Source of the DNA: Nymphaea colorata
Taxonomy: Eukaryota > Streptophyta > Magnoliopsida > Nymphaeales > Nymphaeaceae
NCBI RefSeq assembly: GCF_008831285.2
Contig: NC_045139.1
Coordinates: forward strand, 35,375,706-35,439,705
Reading direction: 5' to 3'
Length of the DNA stretch: 64,000 nt
In this document: piece by piece, positions 27,141 through 40,936 of the stretch
Layout of the letters: each line of letters begins with the position of its first letter
Position numbering within the stretch: the stretch's first letter is position 1
Notes under the pieces: generated by a model
Databases searched by the model: none
What the model was told of the DNA's origin: nothing
What the model saw: the letters and a program-made list of their open reading frames with translations, nothing else
Position numbers and translations under genes: made by a program

Positions 27141-27814
27141 GCAAAGGAGTCATGGTGTGTGCATGGCTGCGCCTGTACGTGTCGAATCATGTATGTGTGT
27201 TCATGGCTGCTCGGTCCCACTCCCTTCTTTCCAAACGACAAGACCAGACACGAGTTTATTTTCCTTTTTCAAAAAATGAATTAAAATTATTTTATATTGT
27301 TTTCAATGCATAAAAAGGAAATTCGAACCTCATATAAAAATTGCCAATACCGCCAATGGTGATCGCAAATATAAATAAATAAATATATATATATATATAT
27401 ATACATTATAAAGAAAAAGAACCCAGAAAAGTGACAGTAAAAGTAACGTGACATGTCTATAGTTCACATGGTGTCGACATTATTAACCGACTCTGTTTTT
27501 TACGGCTTCTCTTTTTTTAACTGAAACTGAAGGGCAGCCAAAATAAAATGTTTGGATTTATCTTTTGGTAAAATTAAATAATATATTTTAAGTTTACCTA
27601 ATCTTCAAAACAAGGTTTAGTATAACCTTGAATTGTAGGCCGAATGCGGTTTGCCCTCGTAAATCTTAAAAAAGTACAGGCAAAGCATGTGAGATCTACT
27701 GGACGTGGGGAAAATCTTTTTGTGCAGATCTTCTTTATAAAAAAATATTTTCAAATGGGACTATAAGTTATTTCTAAAACATTGTTTACCTTATTTTTTT
27801 TATAAAATATATTG

Positions 27815-28225
27815 CACAACTCAACAATATATCTTTAATCATATCCGTTTTTCGAATACTTACATGTTGGGCATTCAATTAGAATAAACAAAAGTTATAT
27901 ATGAATTTAAATCTAATTTTATAATCTGAATTTGATTTATATATATATATTTATATTTGAATCTGAATCTGAATTTTAAACCGGATTTCACCAATTTTCA
28001 AAACAAGATATTTGTTTAAAAATGAATCGGATCTGAATCTATATTTAAATCCAATCAGATATTTATGTATATCTGAATTCGAATATGAATATGATTGGAT
28101 GTCATTTATTAAATCTGAATCCGATCTGATTTTCTAATCAGATATTAAATTTTTTTATATATCCAAATTTTTCAGATCGGTTAAATTGGATATCCTATTC
28201 AAATCAAATATCTTGATAGGCCGTT
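27815..28225. repeat. Dispersed AT-rich repeat, copy 2
   Basis: It shares with 35058-35397 the words ATATCTTTAATCATATC, TGACATTTATTAAATC-like and ATCCGATC-GATT, and the right-end motif TCAGATCGGTTAAATTGGAT (compare TCGGATCGGTTCGGTCGGAT). It is non-coding and diverged. Confidence 0.6.
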
Positions 28226-29322
28226 TTTGAATCCACGTTACTTAGGATAATTTTTGCAACAGCCCTACTTTCCAAGAGAAAAGAAAAAGTTAATTCTTAT
28301 AAATTGTCAATTTAGACTCTGCATTTCGAGACTAATAATATTTCTCTCCGTCATTGAGTACTCAAATAATGTCATCATCTTCAATAAGAATCACAGCGAT
28401 CTATATTTTTTTCAATTTTTTAATCATTTTAAAGTATTTTAGTTTTTAATATAAAATTAAGAAAATATGTTGGCCCTAAAGTAGGCCGATTCTCCAGCTG
28501 TGGTGGCAGAGCTAAAAATTTTAATTTTCTTGTCGAAAAATATGTAAATGTAAATTCTTGCATTTATAAAAAGTTTTTTTTTTTGGTAAAGGACACCTCA
28601 TGTGGGCTTCCTAACTTATATGTGTATGTAATGTCGATATCAATGTTGACAATATTACAATGTAAGCGAGAAATTTGCAAAAAAAAAAATTCAATGTTTT
28701 GCTTGTGAAAATGCAATATAACCATCTAGCTGCCTCTCTTTAAGCAGTCAATAAAATTAATGACTGTTATTTATTAATTTACTACTAATTTAATCATTTA
28801 AGAAATTAATTATCTGCATTATTAATCAAAGCCGTTTTCTCTCTCAAAAAGACCTGCTTAAAAGAAAAAAAGAAAAGAAAAACATGATTAAATCACAGTC
28901 GTTGATCTTCTGTTATGTATTTGTAGAGATGTTGAAGTATGATTGGCCTTTGTGCCGGCCATAACTTAATTTTCTTTCTTTCTTATAACATAATTATAAG
29001 TAAACGGAGCCACCAAGAATGACCATTTGGCTAAGTTATGGTCTTCACATTTATGCAACTATTACGTCAATTTGCTTGCATAAGTTAAACTTTTGTATTT
29101 ATTAATATTCACTTTTGGACAACAAAGTCAGCCATGGTGCAATAAACCATGGCTTGAAAATTTTACTAAAAGCTTGCTCAAGTATTGCATAATACAAAAA
29201 CATTGACCTCAAGCAATTGAATTTTTTTTACTTGTCTGCCTAGTTAATATTTAGTTATCTTTTTTCCCTTACCCATCGAGGTAACTATAGTTAAACGTGA
29301 GTGGGCGAATTTTGTTGAAAAT

Positions 29323-29323
29323 G

Positions 29324-29402
<79 letters not shown>
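29323..29402. repeat. (CT)n(TA)n compound microsatellite
   Basis: About 12 CT units are followed by about 27 TA units, in intergenic DNA between the Atos-like gene and the duplicated block. Confidence 0.97.
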
Positions 29403-29404
<2 letters not shown>

Positions 29405-30552
29405 GGCAGATTTCCACATATAAGACACGAGGGGCACAAGCCCCACATCCTCCACCTACTACCAGTGAGGTAAAAATAAACAAGCAGACAAATTAATTTT
29501 GCAGGTGGAAGGTGGGATATTCAATATAGCCATATCTGAATGATATTTTGTAAAGCTTTATTTATTAAAAAAATTTAACATTTAAAGCAATGTAATTTTC
29601 ATTTTAGTAAGATTACTTGGTCTGATTCAGTATAACCTAACCTGATTGATATTTTGCAAAGTCTTTTTATTAATAAAAAAATAAGATTTAAATCCATGTA
29701 ATTTTCCTGTCACTTCGTTGCTCTGAGGGCTGTAGCTTAACTGGCAGTGGGGAGCATTTATTATGTCACTAGCATTGGCAAAATTTTGCCATTTTTTGGC
29801 TTCCACCATCACTAGTGGCCTTTCATAATTGAGGGTAGGACCATAGTGACAAGATTTCTCGAGGGAGTTTTTATTATTTAATATCTTAGCTCTGAAGCTT
29901 TATGAGATGTTAGGATCTTAGATCGTAGGATTTCGTTTGATTATGTCTGACAAGGATTTGAAATCCTTTGTTTGAAATATGCAAGGATTAAACTCTGGAT
30001 TTGACGGTCTCCTATCCTCCCTCTGACTTGAGATTATTAAAAGTCATACCGCTTGTTTGATTCCGGTGGGTGCCATTCCCCTGAACGGTAAAAGACAGGA
30101 CCACCATACTCAAGTTGAATAGTATATTGTATCCTACCTAAGTCTCGACATAATTCATGAGCTGGAGACAGAGGATGATTTTTCTTTTCTTTTTTTTTTG
30201 GAGGGGGAGAGGAGAAGGAAGCGCTTCGGGTCATTGTCTTGGAGTGTGATATTGTTAATCTTCTGCTCACCCAAAAGACGTTAATTATGAATTTATTTCC
30301 TCCATAATGAGAAACATTAGCAGACACATGTAGGCTGGTATGAGCAATTGCGTCTACGAGTCTACAAAAATAATCTTATTTGCATGTTCAAGCCTCTATA
30401 ACTTTTATTTATTTATTTATGTATATATGGATGCCCTTTAAAGATTAAAATTTATGTTGTTACTGTCCCTTATCCAGAAATCTTTTTGTTCTACCATTGA
30501 AGAGAAAGGAAGAAGTGACTAGCTTCAAGGTGTAGCGCAATTGGGTGGGGAA

Positions 30553-30670
30553 ATGGGGCGCACATAAAGGGAGACGTCGTGTCAACTTTTATTCTCCTGG
30601 CCATCACCTTATTCAAGAAACTACCTTTCTAGACCATACTAGTCATGATGCAAGCTCTGAACCCAGGCAA
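30553..30670. repeat. ~120-bp unit present twice per copy; the second is split by the TRIM
   Basis: The unit running from GCGCACATAAAGGGAGACG through TCTAGACCATACTAGTC to CTCTGAACCCAGG recurs downstream. There it reads TGCACATAAAAGGGGTCACT before the TRIM (about 30689-30722). It resumes after the TRIM with CGCCACTTCATCCAAAGAAC and TTAGACCATATTGGTTCGAA (about 31393-31465). The same arrangement is present in copy 2 (32456-32565; then 32585-32617 and 33293-33370). A tRNA A-box-like TAGCGCAATTGGG just upstream (30533) suggests a possible SINE origin; this is uncertain. Confidence 0.65.
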
Positions 30671-30722
30671 CTGGATAGGGCAAACAATGCACATAAAAGG
30701 GGTCACTGTGTCAGACTCTTGT

Positions 30723-31384
30723 TGTAACAACCTGACCCACTTTTAGGCTCAAGCCTTGGTTTGAATGATCTCAACCCACCCCTTAACAGTTTCGGCTCTA
30801 ACACAAAAAAAACTATAAACTATGATAACCATATATTCAATAACCCTTTATATAACTCTTCAAGACCCATCATAATCTTCAATATGAGATTAAATTTTTG
30901 AGTGTAATCCACTCCTCTTAAAGTACATGCGTCTAGAGGTAGGCATCTGGCTGGGCCGGCCCATCGGGCCCAGGCCTGACCCTGCCCGGTTATAATAAAA
31001 TATTTTTTTAAATATAAAATATATTTGTTAGTAATAAATATATATTATTAAAATAAAAAAATAAAAAAAATATTTTTTAATCTTTAATGGGTCGGATCGG
31101 GTCAGCCCGGGTCTCGGGCCCCTGCCGGCAGCCCAGCACTATATGCATCCATGCGTGTGGGATCTTGGGTCCAAGTATTGAATCGGCTTTGATACCACTA
31201 TGACAACCCAACCCATTTCTAGGCTTAGGCCCTGTTTCGGGATCCCAACCTGCCCCCTAGCAGTTTCAGCTCCAACCTAAAAAATGCTAAGAACCAGGAC
31301 TTCCATTTATTCAGTAACCTCATTTATAAGTCTTTGTAGATCCCTTATAGTCTTCAATACGAAACTAAATTTTTTGGTGTTACA
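30723..31384 (-). mobile_element. TRIM retrotransposon, duplication copy 1
   Basis: This is the counterpart of the better preserved element at 32618-33292. The 3' LTR equivalent (30723 to about 30906) starts TGTAACAACCTG and has lost part of its TGTTACA end. The other LTR runs 31201-31384, starting TGACAACCC and ending GTGTTACA. The left flank CTTGT (30718-30722) keeps the original 5-bp target duplication, while the right flank has mutated to CTTAT. The primer-binding site (GGCTTTGATACCA on +) carries one change relative to copy 2. Confidence 0.85.
30932..31139. mobile_element. hAT-like MITE nested in TRIM, copy 1
   Basis: Inserted at the same site as in copy 2. The left flank TACATGCG (30924-30931) is intact. 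The right flank TATATGCA (31140-31147) differs by two transitions consistent with C deamination. The ends are rich in GGGCC/GGCCC words around an AT-rich core. Confidence 0.75.
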
Positions 31385-32617
31385 CTTATGGTCGCCACTT
31401 CATCCAAAGAACTACTCTTTTAGACCATATTGGTTCGAAAGCAAACTCTAAATCCGGGGTTTAGGAGGACGGAGGGGGCTACATCCTTTCTTTCTTTCTT
31501 CTTATGGTGGGGTTCATTAAAAAAAAAGAAAAAAAAAGAAATGAATGAATATGAAAAAAAAAAATGGGAAGTAAAGATGAACTTGTGAAACCAGCTGTAC
31601 AAATATGTGAAACTAGTGGCTGGTAAAGAATGGAGTGAAAGACAAGCTTTTATGAGATGTTAGGATCTTGGATCGTAGGATTTCGTTTGATTATTTCTGA
31701 CAAGGATTTGAAATCCTTTGTTTGAAATATGCAAGGATTGAACTCTGGATTTGTAAACTTTGCATCTTGAGATTTATGGATCTTCAGACAGACGGTCTCC
31801 TCTCCTTCCTCTGACTTGAGATTATTAGAAGCAAAGGATGACATTAACTATGATTTTAAGGGGTATACATAGTATAACTGGTTGGGTAAGTAGATGCGTA
31901 AAAGGCATACCGCTTGTTTGATTCCAGTGGATGCCGTTCTCTTGAACCGTAAAAGACAGGACCACGATACTCAAGTTGAATAGTATATCGTACCTTACCT
32001 AAGTGTCGACATAATTTTCTTTTTTCTTTTTTTTTTGGTTGGAGGGGGAGGAGAGAGGGGAAAAAGGCGCTTCGGGTCATATTGAAGTGTGATATTGTTA
32101 ACCTTCTGCTCACCCAAAAGACATTAATTATGAATTCAAAGTAGTCCCGCTTGATAAAGATCGGGGCGATCAAGTGCCCCATACGCTAAATTTCCTCCAT
32201 AATGAGAAACAGTAGCAGACACATGTAGGCTGGTATGAGCAATTGCATCTACTAGTCTACAAAAATAATCTTATTTGCATGTTCAAGCCTCTATAACTTT
32301 TATTTATTTATTTATGTATATATGGATGCCCTTTAAAGATTAAAATTTATGTTGTTACTGTCCCTTATCCAGAAATCTTTTTGTTCTACCATTGAAGAAA
32401 AAAGAAGAAGTGACTAGCTTCAAGGTGTAGCGCAATTGGGTGGGGAAATGCGGCGCACATAAAGGGAGACATCGTGTCAAATTTTACTCTCGTGGCCATC
32501 ACCTTATTCAAGAAACTACCTTTCTAGACCATACTAGTCACGATGCAAGCTCTGAACCCAGGCAATTGCATAGGGAAGGCAACACACATAAAATGGGTCA
32601 CTGTGTCAGACTTTTGT

Positions 32618-33292
32618 TGTAACAACCTGACCTACTTTTAAGTTCAAGCCTTGGTTCGACGGATCTCAACCCATTCCTTAACGGTTTCGGCTCTAACACA
32701 AAAAAAACTAAGAACTATGATAACCATCTATTCAGTAACCCTTTTTATAACCCTTCAAGACCCATCATAATCTTCAATATAAAATTAAATTTTTGGGTGT
32801 TACAATCCACTCCTCTTAAAGTACATGCGACTAGAGGTGGGCATCGGGCCGGGCCGGCCATCGGGCCCGGGCCTGACACTGCCCGGTTATAATAAAATAT
32901 TTTTTTAATATATTATATATTTGTTAGTAATAAATATATATTATTAAAATAAAAAATTAAAAAATATTTTTTATTCCTTAATGGGTCGGATCGGGTCAGC
33001 CCGGGTCTCGAGCCCCCGCCAGCAGCCCGGCCCGGGGCCCAGCCCTACATGCGTCCATGCGTGTGGGATTCTAGGTCCAAGTGTTGAATCGGCTCTGATA
33101 CCACTGTAACAACCCAACCCATTTCTAGGCTTAGGCCCTGTTTCGACGGATCCCAACCTGCCCCCTAATAGTTTCAGCTCCAACCTAAAAAAGGTTAAGA
33201 GCCAGTACTTCCGTCTATTCAGTAACCTCATTTATAAGTCCTTGTAGATCCCTTACAGTCTTCAATACGAAACTAAATTTTTTAGTGTTACA
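32618..33292 (-). mobile_element. TRIM (terminal-repeat retrotransposon in miniature), duplication copy 2
   Basis: Read on the minus strand, the 5' LTR is 33292-33105 (188 bp) and the 3' LTR is 32804-32618 (187 bp). Both begin TGTAACAC and end TTGTTACA. One base inside the 5' LTR lies the primer-binding site TGGTATCAGAGC (33103-33092), the 12-nt match to initiator tRNA-Met used by many plant LTR retrotransposons. A polypurine tract, AAGAGGAGTGGAT (32817-32805), directly precedes the 3' LTR. The interior is short and non-coding and is further occupied by a MITE. The right flank is CTTGT and the left TTTGT; with copy 1's left CTTGT, the original target duplication was CTTGT. Total length 675 bp, or about 450 bp without the MITE, fits TRIMs. 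Confidence 0.92.
32830..33045. mobile_element. hAT-like MITE nested in the TRIM, copy 2
   Basis: A 216-bp insert sits between perfect 8-bp direct repeats TACATGCG (32822-32829 and 33046-33053). The left end reads GAGGTGGGCATCGGGCCGGG; the reverse complement of the right end reads GGGCTGGGCCCCGGGCCGGG, an imperfect GC-rich inverted repeat. The core is AT-rich (TATATTATTAAAAT). An 8-bp duplication and no coding content fit a hAT-type MITE. It lies between the PBS and polypurine tract of the TRIM. Confidence 0.88.
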
Positions 33293-34018
33293 CTTGTCGT
33301 CGCCACTTCATCCAAAGAACTACTCTTTTAGACCATATTGGTTCGAAAGCAAACTCTAAACCCGGGGTTTAGGAGGACGGAGGGGGGCTACATCCTTTCT
33401 TTCTTTCTTCTTATGGTGGGGTTCATTAAAAAAAAAAGAGAGAAAAAAGAAATGAATCAATATGAAGAAAAAAAATGGGAAGTAAAGATGAACTTGTGAA
33501 ACCAGCTGTACAAATATGTGAAACTAGTGGCTGGTAAAGAATGGAGTGAAAGACAAAGTGGGCATCAACTTTATTTGGCCATTGTGGACTCCACACAAGC
33601 CCATGGGGTCAGGTATCCTGATCACGAGATAAGGCAATATCTCCAATGGATGTTGAATAGATCCTTTACTCCTCAGTATCAGAAGCCACTCTCTTGAAAG
33701 AGGTCCGTCTCTTTGTTCTTCAACTTGATGCACACTTGCTCCAGAGGTCAGACCAAGGCAATTTTATGAAATAATTTTCAATATCGTATATTCATGTAGC
33801 AGCGGTCAGATGTGAAGGCTTCTTTCTTGAAGCTGTATGAGCTAAAGGAATTTGATCATTTAATCTTCCGGGTGTGTTTGTTTCACTGCGGGCTTCAGAT
33901 TTCAGATCCATAGAACCCCAATTCAACCTTATGGTTTTCAACATTTAGCATGAATTTAAAATCCATTATATTGAGATCCAACGAGAATTTAGTCTTGGAA
34001 TATATGCAATCATGTAGG

Positions 34019-34203
34019 CAGGGGTGGAGTCATGATTTTTTATGGGTCAGGCCAAGACGATTCGCGGGTTGAGCCAAGAGGAGCGACGAGGAGCGATCGG
34101 TCGGGCCAAACTAAACAAATTTGATTTTTTCAATGTAAAAAAAAAAATTTCCTGCGCTCACCCTGGCCATGGCTCGGGCGGACCCCCCCTCCCTCCGCCT
34201 CTG
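34019..34203. mobile_element. 185-bp hAT-type MITE, CAGGGG termini, perfect 8-bp TSD
   Basis: The termini are CAGGGGTGGAG and CTCCGCCTCTG. The flanking 8-mers CATGTAGG (34011-34018) and CATGTAGG (34204-34211) are identical. The internal motif order (GTCAGGCCAA, poly(A) tract, TGGCCATGGCTCGGGCGGAC) matches the element at 55755-55947 (TGGGGCCATGGCCTAGGCGAC). It is non-autonomous. Confidence 0.92.
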
Positions 34204-34263
34204 CATGTAGGTATTGCTTCAACTTTGCTTTTGCAATTGGAATTGCAATATAATTTGAAATTG

Positions 34264-34400
34264 TTCCCGAAAGGGTCGGCACAATGGGTAGGGCGGGGGC
34301 TAATAAGCAGTCAGTTTCTGTTTCTGTTTCGAATCTCTAAGCATCAACTCTTTGTACTTCAAAGAAGGGCCCACCAACGCACATGCAATACCTTGCTGAA
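34264..34400 (+). repeat. Possible tRNA-derived SINE
   Basis: GTCGGCACAATGGGTAGGGC resembles a pol III A-box region, and TGTTTCGAATCTC about 50 bp downstream resembles a B-box. The segment is bracketed by two diverged copies of GCTTCAACT..AATATAATTTGAAA (34216-34261 and 34444-34497). That could be a large flanking duplication or a local repeat. No tRNA fold was established. Confidence 0.35.
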
Positions 34401-35057
34401 AAAGTAGACCGTATGCTCTGGGAGGATGATGGATTGAGTGGAAGCTTCAACTCTGCTTCTCCTTCTCACCCTTAATATAACTTAATATAATTTGAAAATT
34501 AGTAGAGTAATATAGCTAATTAACAGTTTTTGAACACTGCTCAGTTTCCCATTGTTGATATATTATTTGTTAAGCTAAGTTAAAACTGTGTGCCTTGCGG
34601 ATGATGGATTTCCTCTGGAGGAAGAAGCAGCCTGGGAATGAATAACTGATCATTAATTGAATCCGATATTACTACAACCAGATAATGTTTTCGTCTGTGT
34701 ATGAATGCCACTTTGACAATGACCTTACATTATGAATTGTTTTTTTAAAGGCCATTATATCATTGTATACATGACAGTGACGAATACAAATATTTGGTTT
34801 TGTGACCGATTTGCTATATATATATATATATATATTCAACAAATATATTGTGTGCCATTTCAGTGTGTTATTTATATGTGAGCCATTGTATTGTGTTTAT
34901 TTAAAAAAAACTGACATTGACGGTTCCTTTTTTTTGCATCAGCAAATACTAACTAGCGTTATTCCCTCGACACTCATTGACGAGAAATTGGTGTTGGTAA
35001 AGGCTTCTGACTTTGCGTAGTAATTGTCGCTAATGTCATTGATAGTGACGCTGAAGG

Positions 35058-35397
35058 TACGCATGTTAACAAATCGAATTTGGATTTGGATAGGATATAT
35101 CTTTAATTATATCTATTTTTTTGGGTATTCACAGATTCCAATTTAGATTCAAATTTGAATAAAGAAAAGTCATCTGAATCCAAATTTGAAATTCGATTTT
35201 ACAATTTGAATTTGATCTGAATCCGATTTTTGTATTTATATTTGAATCCAAATTTTGAACCGAATATTTATGTATATCTAAATCTGATTGAATGACATTT
35301 ATTAAATCCAAATCCGATCCGATTTCTGAATCGCCAATTTTTTCGGATCGGTTCGGTCGGATATCCGAATCAAATTGGATATATTGACATCTCTAGT
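35058..35397. repeat. Dispersed AT-rich repeat, copy 3
   Basis: The ends show weak inverted similarity: ATGTTAACAAATCGAATTTG at the left, and the reverse complement of the right end, ATGTCAATATATCCAATTTG. The interior carries many AAATCCGA/GAATTTGA words shared with 27815-28225 and 2530-2935. It is non-coding. Confidence 0.65.
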
Positions 35398-37035
35398 TAA
35401 AGGGCTTTACCGACGAAGTCTAAATCATGAATAAACATACTCTGGTGTTGAATAAATAATAGCCATTAACTCATTGCGACTATTCAAGGATTCGTCACTA
35501 TAGGGGAATTCATGTAATCATATTTTAATAATGAAAGTCGCATAAAAGATGTTTATAGTACGCAGATATAATTTGGTAGATCAATTTTTAGTTTGAATTC
35601 ATGTAACCATATTCATTTAAGAAAACTCGCATATGTTGATAATCAAATTTAGACTTGATATAAATTCGGTAAGGTTGGTGTCAATGCCGGATGGCACACC
35701 AAGTTCGACGCAGCCCTTCTGAGCCCCTTGGCGGAGCTTGCTTCGAACTCGATATGCTCTTCAATTGAATTTATATCAAAGATTGAAGCAGATTCATGAA
35801 ACACTTCCTGCTACTTTTATGAATGAATATACCTCAATTTTGAGAGTAGATCATGATCAGAATTTGTTATTCTTTTCATTGCCAAATATTATTGATCCTA
35901 TGATAAGATATGAAATTGGAAGACCAAAGACAACTGCCATTTTGCCGACTTTGGATTTGCATTAAAAATGAAAAGTTAGCTTTCATCTTCATTTATACGT
36001 CTACATTTCGCGATAGATGATGCCATCGATGGTTATGGATGGCATCACATGGGAAACTTAGATACGAACACGAGCATTTCTTTCATACTCTCCGAATTCA
36101 ACTTTTGGAGATTTTCAAATGATCGTATATTTTAAAATTATAATTGTGTTAAAATATTACAAATTCTTCTCTAAAATAAAAATAATTCAGATGTGCAGTA
36201 AGTAGAAAATAATTCGAGTCAAGCTTCATGAGGCGATCTTAACTCGGTAAACTGAGCCTGAGCTCAAGTTCGACTTGTTTAAGTTAGTATAGAATATTTG
36301 TGTCATGGGCTTGTGTGGTCAGTTGCCCACACAGTCTTACAAACTTTATTTTATTTTATATGCTAGTTTTGCCTAACCATTTACTTGATTATGCATTTGA
36401 GTCCCTTAATCATTTGCTTAATGAACCATTTTAGTACGCATTTGAAGGGCCGATTTTTTTTTTTATATAGAATGATATTCAATTTGCTTATACATATAGA
36501 ATGATATTCAATTTTATATAATATGGGGTAAGAGAATCACATAAAGTGAAACGCTTAGCTTTGTTCCGAGCCATAGTAAGCCCACCAGTTAAAATATGTT
36601 TTGAAAATAAATATGGGAAGGACGTTTCTTTGGCCGACGACGTGTTCTAAAACAAGCCACCAAAATACCGTTAAACTACGTAAGTTAGAATATCTCTTTC
36701 CCTTTATTCCAAACGTAATCCGTCCGCCACGTAGCCGCAAAACTGGGATAATCAGGGATATTGCGCGAGTGCAGAGTCCCAACATATCCTGCTTTTTTGG
36801 GTAAATGGGTAGTCCTAGGAAGCATTAGCACTTCCCTCCCAGAGGCAAAGCGGGATATTGCGCCACCGACGGCCCCTGCAACTATTTCCAACTTTATCCG
36901 GAAAAGTGGGTTAACGGAACCGCTGGCTCCAGGGGGCATAAAGCGTGTTTGTTTGATTCGGAAGCGACCATCCCTCTCTTTCCTAAGCTACTCCGACTTG
37001 TGCGAGTGGCGAGGAATATAGTTTTAGCGTAGGGT

Positions 37036-37108
37036 TGCTCTCTCTCTCTCTCTCTGTTTCTGTGAGTCTGTTGAGAGGGTTGTTGGGGGGAGGAAGGAGA
37101 AGAAGAAG
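37036..37108 (+). promoter_or_regulatory. CT-rich 5' leader of UBC27
   Basis: A (CT)n at about 37038-37056 precedes the ATG at 37109. The preceding 300 bp are clearly richer in C+G than the intergenic DNA farther out. GAATATAGTTT at about 37014 may serve as a TATA element; this is weak. Confidence 0.4.
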
Positions 37109-40559
<3,451 letters not shown>

Positions 40560-40899
40560 CGTCTAGTTTACATGTACAGGTGGTGGAAACTTCAAAAGGG
40601 TTGGGCAGCTGCTGCTGCCATCTACTTTAGTTAGCATTTCTGCTTTAGAACCTCGATATTGTAACTCAGACAATTGAACGGAAGGCTATTGTTGGAAATA
40701 TAATATATCTATCTGTTCATTTGGCTGATATATTGTTCCTTCTTTGCTGTTATCTCGTAGCTGATTGTTTGGACTTTAGACCTTGAGCAGCACCTTCCAC
40801 ATTTGCAAAGGCTCTGGCATTTGAAACGGACAAGAGAGGCCGACCTATCCATCAGCTACTTCGTCTGAAACAACTCTCTCTCTCTCTCTCTTTCTCTCT

Positions 40900-40936
<37 letters not shown>

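Larger units (their letters stand above)
27140..29894. other. AT-rich intergenic region with microsatellites
   Basis: No gene is supported. It includes a (TA)n run at about 27383-27403, a copy of the dispersed AT-rich repeat (about 27815-28225), and a compound (CT)n(TA)n microsatellite at 29323-29402. Confidence 0.6.
29895..33555. repeat. Large tandem duplication, two copies of 1.75 and 1.91 kb
   Basis: Copy 1 runs from about 29895 to 31643 and copy 2 from about 31644 to 33555. Both begin at AAGCTTTATGAGATGTTAGG (with an extra T in copy 2), and both end at TAAAGAATGGAGTGAAAGAC. Long runs are identical throughout. Copy 2 has extra blocks near 31753-31795 and 31830-31905, and there are scattered substitutions. 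The junction shows short AAGCTT microhomology. Each copy contains a TRIM element and a MITE nested in it. No gene lies within either copy. Confidence 0.93.
33556..37035. other. Intergenic region with MITEs, upstream of UBC27
   Basis: No gene is supported. It contains a 185-bp MITE (34019-34203), a possible SINE (about 34264-34400), and a (TA)n run at about 34815-34834. It also holds a dispersed AT-rich repeat (35058-35397) and a 35-bp tandem duplication of ATAGAATGATATTCAATTT (36463 and 36498). The open frame at 35738-35965 and the G+C-richer open frames at 36555-37021 have no recognisable domain and are taken as chance or promoter-region frames. Confidence 0.55.

Noticed and set aside
34660..35505. 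Possible CACTA-type element (TACTACAACCAGA at left, TCACTATAGGG at right, several GTGACGAA/CGTCAC words)
   Set aside because: The ends are not convincing inverted repeats and no 3-bp target duplication was seen.
35738..35965. 75-codon plus-strand frame (MLRTRYALQLNLYQRLKQ...)
   Set aside because: Normal-looking composition but no recognised family, no splice partners and no supporting context; left as unsupported.
36555..37021. Clustered open frames upstream of UBC27, some GC-rich (for example MPPGASGSVNPLFRIK...)
   Set aside because: They lie in a CpG-richer promoter-like stretch, overlap on both strands and show no family motif.
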